A stretch of 64,000 nt of DNA from assembly GCF_007828955.1 (NCBI RefSeq), contig NZ_VIVR01000001.1, forward strand, positions 7,626,001 to 7,690,000, given 5' to 3'. The stretch is from Kitasatospora atroaurantiaca. GTDB taxonomy: Bacteria; Actinomycetota; Actinomycetes; Streptomycetales; Streptomycetaceae. Positions 55,405-63,678 of the stretch are shown here, one piece after another. Every line of letters begins with the position of its first letter. Position 1 is the first letter of the stretch. Under the pieces are notes generated by a model. The model worked only from the letters and a program-made list of their open reading frames with translations, was not told the DNA's origin and did not search any database. A program made the translations under genes and the position numbers.

Positions 55405-55619
55405 AGAGCATCCTGGTCTCGATGGGCCTCCTGGAGGGAGAGATCACGCCCGAGGCGATCCGGGAGGAAGCGGGTCTGGACTCCCTCGCGGTGGCCGAAC
55501 TCACGCTGATCCTGCGGCGCGACAAGGGCGTTCCGGTCTCCGAGGAGGAGATCCACGGCGCCCTGACCCTCGCCGAGGTCGCCGAGGTCGTGAACAGCCG
55601 TACGGCGTCGGCCCGGTGA
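55386..55619 (+). CDS. Acyl carrier protein
   Basis: 77 residues from ATG 55386, inside the end of P450 C. The phosphopantetheine Ser is in EEAGLDSLAVAELTLILRRD (~41). It is a discrete carrier protein typical of type II systems. Start AGGAGCGTC is adequate. Its stop overlaps the GTG of the ketosynthase (GTGA). It must be loaded by an enzyme outside this set, because there is no acyltransferase or AMP-ligase next to it. Confidence 0.92.
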   Translation: MPFDELKSILVSMGLLEGEITPEAIREEAGLDSLAVAELTLILRRDKGVPVSEEEIHGALTLAEVAEVVNSRTASAR

Positions 55620-56827
55620 CCGCCGACGCGGTCTGCGTCACCGGCGTCGGCCTGGTGACACCGGCCGGCGACGGCCGGGACGCCACCTGGGAGCGCGTGT
55701 GCAAGGGGCTGCCGACCACGGTCCTTGAGCAGGCGGCGCACTCGGCGTACCTGGCCTGCCGGGTGCCGCCCTTCGACCCGCAGCGGCTGGGCCGCGCACG
55801 CTCCCGAAGGCCCGACCGCTGCACGCAGTTCGCGCTGCTGGCCGCACAGGAGGCGCTCGCCGACGCCGGGCTCGACCCGCAGGCCTGGGACGGCGCCAGG
55901 GTCGCCGTGATCATGGGATCCGGCGTCTGCGGCGCCGAGACGTACGAGCGCGAGCACCGCGTCCTGCTGGAGAGCGGCCCGCAGGACGTCTCCCCGTACG
56001 CGGTGCCCAGCTCGCTGGCGAACTCGCTGGCCGCGCAGCTGGCGATCGAGTTCCGGGCGACGGGGACCAGCTTCACCGTCAACACCGCCTGCGCCTCCGG
56101 TGCGACGGCCGTCGGTTTGGCGCGGGACCTGCTGGCCCTGGACCGCTGTGACATCGCGCTGGTCGGCGGTTCCGAGGCCGCGGTCACGCCCTTCTTCCTC
56201 GCCGGATTCGACCGGCTGGGGGCGCTGTCCCGCCGGTACGACGACCCGGCGGGCGCGTTGCGGCCCTTCGACGCGGGCCGCGACGGCTTCGTGATGGGGG
56301 AGGGCGCCGGGATGCTCGTCCTGGAGCGGGCGGCCGACGCCCTGGCACGCGGCGCCCGGGTCCGCGCCCGGATCGTCGGGTACGGGGCCTCCTCGGACGC
56401 CCACCATGTGGTGGCGCCGCACCCGGAGGGAGCCGGGATCGCCGCGGCCGTCCGGGCGGCGCTGGCCGACGCAGGCGCAGGACCGGCCGAGGTGGCCCAC
56501 GTCAACGCCCACGGCACCGGGACGGCGCGCGGCGACTCCATCGAGGCTGCCGCACTGGCGGCCCTGCTGCCCCACCAGCCCTCGGTGACCTCGACCAAGG
56601 GGGTCACCGGACACCTGCTGGGCGCGGCCGGAGCGGTGGAGGCCGCGCTGACCGTGCTGACGGTCGAACAGGGCCTCGTCCCGCCGACGGCCAACCTGAC
56701 CGACCTCGCTCCGGACATCGACCTCGACGTGCCCACCGAGTGCCGGCCCGAGCGGCCGGCCCTGGCGCTCTCCACCTCGGTCGGCTTCGGCGGGCAGAAC
56801 GCCGCACTCCTCGTCGCAGCCCCGTGA
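55616..56827 (+). CDS. Beta-ketoacyl-ACP synthase
   Basis: 403 residues from GTG 55616. Thiolase-fold KS with a full Cys-His-His triad: TVNTACASGATAVGLA (Cys), VNAHGTGTARGDSIEA (His), STKGVTGHLLGAAGAVEA (His). FabF/KAS II-like length. No chain-length-factor partner, ketoreductase or dehydratase is encoded nearby, so only one or a few condensations are expected. Translationally coupled to the carrier protein. Confidence 0.93.
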   Translation: MTADAVCVTGVGLVTPAGDGRDATWERVCKGLPTTVLEQAAHSAYLACRVPPFDPQRLGRARSRRPDRCTQFALLAAQEALADAGLDPQAWDGARVAVIMGSGVCGAETYEREHRVLLESGPQDVSPYAVPSSLANSLAAQLAIEFRATGTSFTVNTACASGATAVGLARDLLALDRCDIALVGGSEAAVTPFFLAGFDRLGALSRRYDDPAGALRPFDAGRDGFVMGEGAGMLVLERAADALARGARVRARIVGYGASSDAHHVVAPHPEGAGIAAAVRAALADAGAGPAEVAHVNAHGTGTARGDSIEAAALAALLPHQPSVTSTKGVTGHLLGAAGAVEAALTVLTVEQGLVPPTANLTDLAPDIDLDVPTECRPERPALALSTSVGFGGQNAALLVAAP

Positions 56828-56851
56828 ACCCCCACCGAAAGCCGTGAAGCC

Positions 56852-58126
56852 GTGACCCAGCAGCCGACCCTCCCGGAGGCGCTCCCCCCGCTGTCCGTCC
56901 AGGACAGGATCACCCTCGACCTCGCCCGCCGCGGCTCCGACAGCGCCATGCACCTGGGGCTGGTGATGCTGCTGGCCGGGCCGGCGCCCACGCGAGAGGA
57001 CGTGATCGCCCACGTGAGCGCCCGGCTCGGCGGGGCACCCGAGCTGACGTACCGGATCGGCGGGCCGCCCGGCCGCCCGCGCTGGGAGGCCGACCCCGGG
57101 TTCGACGTCCGCCGCCATGTGCACGAGCTCGAGCTGCCCAGCGCGGCCGACCCGGACCGGGTAGTGGCGGCGATGCTCGACCGGCCGCTGGAGGAGGACC
57201 GGCCCCGCTGGGGCCTGTGGCTGATCCGTTCCACCGACGGCTACGCGCTCTGCTACCGCGCCCACCACGCCTTCCAGGACGGTACTGCGGCGATGGCCAC
57301 GGTCGAGCAGCTCCTCGGCGCGGCGCGCCCGCAGGCCACCCGGACCCGCCCGCCGCACACTCCCGACCGCCGGCCGGGCCCGCTCACCGCGCTCACCCTG
57401 AAGGACCTGCTGCCCCCGGCCAGGCGCACCGCGCCCTGGTCAGGGCTCGGCCACCCCCTCACCGGGCGCCGCCGCGCCACCACCGCCGGCCTCGAGCTGC
57501 GCCGCCTGCACGCCGTCAGCCGCGCGACCGGCGCGAGCGTCAACCAGGTCTGCCTGGCCCTCGCCACCGCCACGCTGCGGGCCTGGCACCCGCAGGACTG
57601 GCCCGTCGACCACGCCGCCGGCGGCCGCGGACTGCACGCCAACCTCGGCATCAGCCTGCGCGGACCGGACGACTCCCACCGCCTCCTCGGCAACCGGGCG
57701 GGCGTCCTGCGCCTGCGCCTGCCGTGTGCCGAACCCTCGCCGCTGCGCCAGCTGGGACTGCTTCAGGAGGAGGTGCCGTTCGCGCGCCTGGCGGATCTTG
57801 CCGCGCGCCACCGGAGGCTCTTCCAGAAGCTCCCCTACTGGTGCGGGAAGCTGGGCCTGCGCCACAGCCTCGACCCGCGCTACACACCGCTGAGCCTGGC
57901 CGACGTACGCGTCCGCAGACCGCTGGAGTTCGCCGGCACGCCCGTCCACAGCGCCTACCCGCTGCCGGTCTCGGTCCCGGGCCAGCCCCTGTTCATCGCC
58001 TGGACGGCCAACCGGGCGCGGCTGCAGACGACGTTCCTGACCGACGAGGCCCTGCCCGGCGGTGGAGACCTTCCCGGCCTCTGGCACCGGTCGATGGAGG
58101 CCCTGGAGCACGCCGCCGCGCGCTGA
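56852..58126 (+). CDS. WS/DGAT-family acyltransferase
   Basis: 424 residues from GTG 56852, 24 bp after the ketosynthase. The active-site motif CYRAHHAFQDGTAAMATVEQ carries HHxxxDG (~138). Other features match the condensation-like WS/DGAT fold (PLSVQDRITLDLARRGSDSA; GLHANLGISLRGPDD; an N-rich LLGNRAGVLRLRLP). Family members esterify alcohols with acyl-CoA or acyl-ACP. In this operon it is a good candidate to transfer the chain made by the ACP and ketosynthase onto a hydroxylated terpenoid; that link is inferred. Confidence 0.85.
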   Translation: MTQQPTLPEALPPLSVQDRITLDLARRGSDSAMHLGLVMLLAGPAPTREDVIAHVSARLGGAPELTYRIGGPPGRPRWEADPGFDVRRHVHELELPSAADPDRVVAAMLDRPLEEDRPRWGLWLIRSTDGYALCYRAHHAFQDGTAAMATVEQLLGAARPQATRTRPPHTPDRRPGPLTALTLKDLLPPARRTAPWSGLGHPLTGRRRATTAGLELRRLHAVSRATGASVNQVCLALATATLRAWHPQDWPVDHAAGGRGLHANLGISLRGPDDSHRLLGNRAGVLRLRLPCAEPSPLRQLGLLQEEVPFARLADLAARHRRLFQKLPYWCGKLGLRHSLDPRYTPLSLADVRVRRPLEFAGTPVHSAYPLPVSVPGQPLFIAWTANRARLQTTFLTDEALPGGGDLPGLWHRSMEALEHAAAR

Positions 58127-58157
58127 CCGGGGCGGCCGCTCAGCGATGCGGGACCCC

Positions 58158-59402
58158 TCAGCGATGCGGGCCCGGTCGGTGCGGCCGCTGCCGGAGGCGG
58201 GCACGCGCGGCGCTGGTGTTGTGCCGCAGCCGCTGGACGACCGAACGCTGGGCATGCCGGATCTGATGGTGGCGGTCGAACTGTTCGGCGAGCCAGTGCG
58301 AGCGACGCTCGACATCGAGCTCGTCCAGCAGCCGGTCGATGTTGGCCAGCAGCGCGCCGTGCAGCTCCCACTGCTCCGGCTCCTCCTGGGTCTGGGTCAG
58401 CAGAAGGTCGGAGACCGCGTCGCGATCCCGCCGGCCCGCCGCCAGCGACCGGGTCAGCTCGGCCTCGGCCTTCTCGGCGTTGGCCGAGACCTGGGCGGTG
58501 ATCAGGCGGCCGAAGCCGTCCACGGCATGGGAGAGGTGGAGGAAGAGCCCCTCGAGCCGCTTCGCGGTCTCGTCCCCGTACGCGAGCTGCCCGTCGCGGT
58601 CGCGGGCGAGGTCGGTGAGGGAGCGGCACAGGGTGCGCAGCACCACCGCGCAGATCTCCAGCGTGTCGAGGCCGCTGCGCATCACCAGCCGGGTCAGCTC
58701 GCCCTGCCGAACGCGGGGGTTGAGCCGCAGGCTCTCCTCGGCCCGGGAGAGCTCGGCGTCGACCTGGGCGATCGCGCGGTCCAGGTTGCGTGCCTCCTCC
58801 AGCCAGGCGGTGGCCGTGGTCTGCGAGGTACCGCCGGGGAGCTGCCGGGAGATGTCGGCGAGAAGCCGGCGCATCCGCGAGGCCAGCTCCTCGATCGCGT
58901 CGCCGGCGGGCTGTACGTACACCGGGGGCGGCACGAGCGTGTTGAGCAGGATGCCGACCACCGCGCCGATCAGTGTCTCGGCCACCCGGTCCCAGGCGGT
59001 GTCCGCGGCGTGCGAGACCCCGAGGACCAGCATCCCGCTGATCGCCACCTCCGGTACGAACTCGTCCACCCGCAGCAGGTGGCCGAGGACGAGGGAGGAC
59101 ACGATGAGCAGACCCAGGCTCCACCAGGTCAGTCCGGCGAGCACCGTGAAGCCGAGGGCGATCAGCACTCCGGCGACCACACTGACCACCCGGCGGACAC
59201 CGGAGGTGAGCGTCGCGTACAGGGTCACCTGGACCACCAGCAGCGCGGTCAGCGGCGCGAGAAGCGGCGCCGGGCTGTTGGTGAGCCACAGCGCCGCCAC
59301 GTAGGCGAGCACCGCCGCGACGGTGGACCGGCCGGTCTGGACGACCAGCGGCTCGCTGCGCCGCCTGACCAGGCTGACCACGGATTCGGATACGGCAGGC
59401 AT
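58158..59402 (-). CDS. FUSC-family / aromatic-acid-exporter-like membrane protein
   Basis: 414 residues from ATG 59402 (MPAVSESVVSLVRRRSEPLV). The N-terminal half has about five hydrophobic segments (STVAAVLAYVAALWLTNS, LLAPLTALLVVQVTLYATLT, VVSVVAGVLIALGFTVLAGL, LGLLIVSSLVLGHLL, ETLIGAVVGILLNTLVPPPV). The C-terminal half is a long soluble helical region (LDRAIAQVDAELSRAEESLR). This is the actinobacterial FUSC arrangement; export of aromatic or toxic acids is the family expectation. Convergent with the biosynthetic operon; the link to it is unclear. Confidence 0.88.
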   Translation of the reverse strand: MPAVSESVVSLVRRRSEPLVVQTGRSTVAAVLAYVAALWLTNSPAPLLAPLTALLVVQVTLYATLTSGVRRVVSVVAGVLIALGFTVLAGLTWWSLGLLIVSSLVLGHLLRVDEFVPEVAISGMLVLGVSHAADTAWDRVAETLIGAVVGILLNTLVPPPVYVQPAGDAIEELASRMRRLLADISRQLPGGTSQTTATAWLEEARNLDRAIAQVDAELSRAEESLRLNPRVRQGELTRLVMRSGLDTLEICAVVLRTLCRSLTDLARDRDGQLAYGDETAKRLEGLFLHLSHAVDGFGRLITAQVSANAEKAEAELTRSLAAGRRDRDAVSDLLLTQTQEEPEQWELHGALLANIDRLLDELDVERRSHWLAEQFDRHHQIRHAQRSVVQRLRHNTSAARARLRQRPHRPGPHR

Positions 59403-59824
59403 TCTCGACCCATCCCCCGCTCCGGGCCGGATAAGCCTCTCCAACGCCTCCTCGCACCCGCTCGGCCCGTTCTTCGGGCCGTTTCTCCGGTCAGGAGTCC
59501 GCGGCCGACCTGCCGAGGGATCACGCCCCGAGGCCTTCGCGCCCGGGCCTGGCAATCGCCCGAACGACTGCACTCGGACGCCCGGAGAACCGCCGCGACG
59601 GGTCGCGGCGGCAGCCGCTCGTTGCCGTGGTTCTTCCAGGTGGGCGTGAGTATCGAAAACTGCCTGAAAGGGACGTACGGTAGCTAGAACGATGCCGCGA
59701 GCGGCCAGGCCTCTCACCTCGTCCGTCATCTCGGCACCACCGCGGGCCGGCCGACACGACTCGGCGCCTTCCGAGCCGTGCCACGCAGGACCAAAAGCCA
59801 CCGCAAGCATGACGGAGGCGGCCC
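59403..59824. other. Intergenic region, no gene seen
   Basis: 422 bp between divergent genes (FUSC protein and GltD). Short ORFs here are GC-frame shadows. It should contain both promoters; GGACGTACGGTAGCTAGAAC near 59670-59690 is a possible promoter area for the forward gene. No convincing RNA or repeat. Confidence 0.4.
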
Positions 59825-61336
59825 ATGGCCGATCCGAAGGGCTTCCTCACCACCCCCCGTCGGCTCCGCGAGCGCCGGGCGGCACAGGAGCGGGTGGGGG
59901 ACTGGCACGAGGTCTACCCCCAGCGGGGGCTGCTGCCGATCATCGGCGGCCAGGCGGGGCGGTGCATGGACTGCGGCATCCCGTTCTGCCACAACGCCTG
60001 CCCGCTCGGGAACCTCATCCCCGACTGGAACTTCCTGGTCACCTGCGAGGACTGGAAGGGCGCGAGCGCGCACCTGCACGCGACCAACAACTTCCCGGAG
60101 TTCACCGGACGGCTCTGCCCGGCCCCGTGCGAGAGCGCCTGCGTCCTGGCCATCAACAGCGACGCGGTGACGATCAAGAACGTCGAGGTCGCCATCGCCG
60201 ACCAGGCCTGGCAGCTCGGCCTGGAGACGCCCAAACCCCCGGAACGCCTCTCCGGCAAGACCGTCGCCGTCGTCGGGTCGGGCCCCGCCGGGCTGGCCGC
60301 CGCCCAGCAACTCACCCGCGCCGGACACACCACCACCGTGTACGAGCGGGCCGACCGGATCGGCGGTCTGCTGCGCTACGGGATCCCCGGCTTCCGGCTG
60401 GAGAAGCACCACCTCGACCGCCGGATAGAGCAACTGCGGGCCGAGGGAACCAAGTTCCGGACCGAGGTCGCCGTCGGCACCGACCTCCCGGCCGACGAGC
60501 TCCGCGCCCGCTACGACGCGCTCGTCATCGCCGTCGGCGCGACCGCCTGGCGCGACCTGCCGGTGCCCGGCCGGGAGCTGAGCGGGATCCACCAGGCCAT
60601 GGAGTACCTGCCGCTCGCCAACAGAGTGCTCGAAGGCGACTTCGCCGAACCGCCGCTGACCGCCGAGGGCAGGCACGTCGTCATCATCGGAGGCGGGGAC
60701 ACCGCCGCCGACTGCCTGGGTACGGCCCTGCGCCAGCACGCCGCCGACGTCACCCAACTGGACATCAACCCGCGGCCGGACGACGTACGGGCCGAGGACC
60801 AACCGTGGCCGGTCCACCCGAAGATCTACCGGATCACCGCCTCCCACGAGGAAGCCAGGGAACTGGCCCACCTGCGCGAGGACGGCCCAGCTCCCGAACC
60901 GGGCGCCGACCCACGGGTCTTCTCCGCTGCCACCATGCGCTTCGAGGGCGACGAGCACGGCAGCGTCCGGTCCCTGCACCTGGTGGAGGTCGAGCCCGCC
61001 GAACGGCGTCCCTTGGCGGGGACGGAACGGACGATCAGGGCCGACCTGGTCCTGCTCGCCCTCGGCTTCGCCGGCCCGGAACGCGACAGCGGCCTGACCC
61101 ACCAGCTCGGCGTGGAGTTCGACAAGGCCGGAAACCTGGCCCGTGGAAGGGACTTCGCCACGAGCGCCGACGGCGTCTTCGTCGCCGGGGACGCCGGACG
61201 GGGCCAGTCGCTGATCGTCTGGGCGATCGCCGAGGGCCGGGCCGTGGCCGCCGCCGTGGACCGCTACCTGTCCGGCTCCGGCTCCACCGCCCTGCCGGCC
61301 CCCATCGCACCGACAGACCGTCCGCTCGTCGTCTGA
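59825..61336 (+). CDS. gltD: Glutamate synthase small subunit / NAD(P)H oxidoreductase
   Basis: 503 residues from ATG 59825. N-terminal [4Fe-4S] cysteines in GRCMDCGIPFCHNACPLGNL and RLCPAPCESACVLAI, FAD motif VAVVGSGPAGLAAAQQLTRA (~147), NADPH motif HVVIIGGGDTAADCLGTALR (~285), and C-terminal FAD segment GVFVAGDAGRGQSLIVWAIA (~455). It supplies electrons for glutamate synthesis from glutamine and 2-oxoglutarate. The large subunit gltB, normally just upstream in actinobacteria, is absent here, so this is an extra stand-alone copy. Confidence 0.94.
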   Translation: MADPKGFLTTPRRLRERRAAQERVGDWHEVYPQRGLLPIIGGQAGRCMDCGIPFCHNACPLGNLIPDWNFLVTCEDWKGASAHLHATNNFPEFTGRLCPAPCESACVLAINSDAVTIKNVEVAIADQAWQLGLETPKPPERLSGKTVAVVGSGPAGLAAAQQLTRAGHTTTVYERADRIGGLLRYGIPGFRLEKHHLDRRIEQLRAEGTKFRTEVAVGTDLPADELRARYDALVIAVGATAWRDLPVPGRELSGIHQAMEYLPLANRVLEGDFAEPPLTAEGRHVVIIGGGDTAADCLGTALRQHAADVTQLDINPRPDDVRAEDQPWPVHPKIYRITASHEEARELAHLREDGPAPEPGADPRVFSAATMRFEGDEHGSVRSLHLVEVEPAERRPLAGTERTIRADLVLLALGFAGPERDSGLTHQLGVEFDKAGNLARGRDFATSADGVFVAGDAGRGQSLIVWAIAEGRAVAAAVDRYLSGSGSTALPAPIAPTDRPLVV

Positions 61337-61486
61337 CGACCCGACGCCCTTCCCCCTGACGCGCCCTCGTCGGGCTGCCAGGGGCGGCCGCGGCCTCCCG
61401 GACCGGCTCAGGGATCATGAACACCGGCAGACTGCTGATCCGTGCCCCGCCGCCCGGGTCCCGCGATCGACCGGACGTGAGGCTTC

Positions 61487-62440
61487 ATGCAATCCCTGCT
61501 CTCCAGCTTCGTCCCGATCTGGGCGCTGACCGCGGTCGGTTACCTGGTTGGCCGCTCAGGGCTGCTGGGCGCGGAGGCGGAGTCCGTCCTGGGCAGGTTC
61601 GTCTTCCATGTGGCCATGCCGGCCGCACTGTTCACCATGATCGCCAGAGCGCCGCTGAGCGGCTTCGCGAACACCTCGATGATCGCCTTCGCGGTCGGTA
61701 CCGTCCTGGTCTGCGCGCTGGGCTTCACGTTCGGCCGCCGGTTCTTCCGCCGGCGCCTGGCCGACCAGGCGATCAGCGGCATGGCGGCGGGGTACGTCAA
61801 CTCGGCGAACCTGGGCATCCCGGTGGCGATCCAGGTCCTCGGCGAAGCCTCCTTCCTCGCCCAGGTCCTGCTGTTCCAGGTGCTGCTGGTCTCCCCGGTG
61901 ATCCTCATGATGCTGGACGGGGACAGTGCCACCGGCACCGGTGGGCGGGGCATACGTCCAGGCCTCGCACGGATGCTGCTGATGCCGGTACGCAATCCGA
62001 TCATCATGGCCTCCGCACTCGGCGTCCTCGTCTCCGCCGCAGGCCGGCACCTGCCCTCGGCCCTCGCCCGCCCCTGCGAACTCCTCGGCGGAGCCGCCGT
62101 CCCCACCGCGCTGGTCACCCTCGGCATGTCGCTGCACGGACGCGCGCCCGCCACCGGAACGGACCGGCGGGCCGAGGTCGGCGTGGCGGTGGCCCTGAAG
62201 ACCCTCGTACAGCCCCTGGTCGCCCTCGCCGTCGGCGGCCTCGTCCTGCACCTGCCCTCGCACCAACTGCTCGCGGTGGTGCTCTGCTCCGCACTGCCCA
62301 CCGCCCAGAACGCATTCGTCTACGCCCGCCAGTACGGCCTGAGCACCACCCTCCCTCGTAACGCGGTGCTGTGCTCGACCCTCGTGTCGATGGCCACCCT
62401 CTCCCTCATCTACTGGGCCCTGGGCCCGACGCACCGGTAG
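61487..62440 (+). CDS. AEC family transporter
   Basis: 317 residues from ATG 61487. About ten hydrophobic segments in two halves, beginning LLSSFVPIWALTAVGYLVGR. GYVNSANLGIPVAIQVLGEA and VLCSALPTAQNAFVYARQYG are the typical AEC (auxin efflux carrier-like) broken-helix regions with Asn/Pro. Family members move organic anions or small metabolites such as malate. It is followed by a strong terminator; no operon partner is visible. Confidence 0.92.
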   Translation: MQSLLSSFVPIWALTAVGYLVGRSGLLGAEAESVLGRFVFHVAMPAALFTMIARAPLSGFANTSMIAFAVGTVLVCALGFTFGRRFFRRRLADQAISGMAAGYVNSANLGIPVAIQVLGEASFLAQVLLFQVLLVSPVILMMLDGDSATGTGGRGIRPGLARMLLMPVRNPIIMASALGVLVSAAGRHLPSALARPCELLGGAAVPTALVTLGMSLHGRAPATGTDRRAEVGVAVALKTLVQPLVALAVGGLVLHLPSHQLLAVVLCSALPTAQNAFVYARQYGLSTTLPRNAVLCSTLVSMATLSLIYWALGPTHR

Positions 62441-62456
62441 CCAGGGGGCGGACGCG

Positions 62457-62495
62457 AGAGGCCGCTTCCCCGACGGCGACGGGGAAGCGGCCTCT
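62457..62495. terminator. Strong hairpin between convergent genes
   Basis: Perfect 15-bp stem AGAGGCCGCTTCCCC / GGGGAAGCGGCCTCT with a 9-nt loop, lying between the AEC transporter stop (62440) and the reverse-strand CHRD gene stop (62515). Probably bidirectional; no U-tract, as is common in high-GC actinobacteria. Confidence 0.85.
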
Positions 62496-62514
62496 GCGGC
62501 ATCTCGGCGGAGGT

Positions 62515-63486
62515 TCAGTCACCGCTGTAGCGCGGGGTCTTGTGGATCTGCCCGCGTACGGCGCCGCCGGGGAATTCGACGGTGTGGAGGTTGGTGTAGA
62601 AGCCGGCGGGGTTGCTGCGGATGTTCTTCAGGAGCTCGCGGTCGACGCCGCCCACGGTGCCGGTGATCGCGAAGATGCCGGCGGGCACGGGCGTGGTGAA
62701 CAGGGGCACCTTCACGTCGCCGTTGGTGCCGGCCTTGCCCTGGTGGATGTGGCCGAGGGTCGGCGGGGCGATGCCCACCCATACGAAGCCGTAGGTCAGT
62801 TCGGTCTCGCGGACCTTCAGGAAGTTGCTGGCGAAGCCGTCGGGGTCGCCGACCGCGGGCTTGCCGGCGACGGGGACTTCCTGGCCGCCGTCCATGAAGG
62901 TGCTGAGGCTTCCGGCACGGACGACGCTCATCAGGTCCACCGGGCGGTTGAGCGCGGTGAGTTGGCCGCGCACGGCCCCGCCGGGGAACTCCGGCGTGTG
63001 CAGGTTGACGTAGAAGCCGGACGGGTCGCCACGCAGGGCGTCCAGCGCGGCCGGGTCGGAAACGTTGACGGCGCCGGCGGCGGCGGTGACGCTCTCGGGG
63101 AGTGCGGTGGTGGTCAGGTTCGCCTTGACATCGCCGTTGACGCCGGGCCTGCCCTGGTGGATGTGGATCAGGCTGGGCGCCTGCATGCCCTTCCAGCCGA
63201 GGGCGAAGGACACGACCGGGCCCTTGACCTTGATGATGGCCACCGCGCTGCCGTCGGGGTCGTTGACGGCCTTGCCGCCCGGCGCCGGTACCTCGTTGCG
63301 GCCGCTGAGCCGGGCCTGGAAGTAGCTGGCCTTGTCGTCGAACCTCGCCGCAACGACGGTGGCCGCCTGCGGGTTCGACGAAGGCGTCGAGGTGTGATCG
63401 TGCGAGGGACTGGCGTGTCCGGTTGCCGCGGCCGCTCCCAGCAGGGCGATCGACAGCGGGACGGTGAGGATCTTCCGCTTCCACAT
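62515..63486 (-). CDS. Secreted protein with two CHRD domains
   Basis: 323 residues from ATG 63486 (MWKRKILTVPLSIALLGAAA, a signal peptide ending near GHAS). Two CHRD (chordin-type) domains at ~55-175 and ~190-315. Each has a HIHQG motif (PSLIHIHQGRPGVNGDVK; TLGHIHQGKAGTNGDVK) and a closing FY-NLHT…FPGGAVRGQ block. Bacterial CHRD proteins are secreted and of unknown function; a structural or metal-binding role is speculated. Monocistronic, terminated by the hairpin at 62457-62495. Confidence 0.92.
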   Translation of the reverse strand: MWKRKILTVPLSIALLGAAAATGHASPSHDHTSTPSSNPQAATVVAARFDDKASYFQARLSGRNEVPAPGGKAVNDPDGSAVAIIKVKGPVVSFALGWKGMQAPSLIHIHQGRPGVNGDVKANLTTTALPESVTAAAGAVNVSDPAALDALRGDPSGFYVNLHTPEFPGGAVRGQLTALNRPVDLMSVVRAGSLSTFMDGGQEVPVAGKPAVGDPDGFASNFLKVRETELTYGFVWVGIAPPTLGHIHQGKAGTNGDVKVPLFTTPVPAGIFAITGTVGGVDRELLKNIRSNPAGFYTNLHTVEFPGGAVRGQIHKTPRYSGD

Positions 63487-63678
63487 GGCTGCATCAGGCC
63501 TTTCCGCATCGGGGTCTCGCAGTCCAGTACGGAGCGTCACAGCGTTCGACTCACCGTCGCAGCGGCCGAGTTGGCGTGGCCTGTGTCACATGCCGTGTCC
63601 GTGGCGGGGATTGAACACCGGGCCGGGCCGGTGCGTACGAGTGGGGGATAACTCGGTTCCCGATGAGTGGAGTTGACG

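Noticed and set aside
55124..57358. A 744-codon reverse ORF across the ACP, ketosynthase and acyltransferase genes
   Set aside because: It spans three well-supported forward genes and has no recognisable domain.
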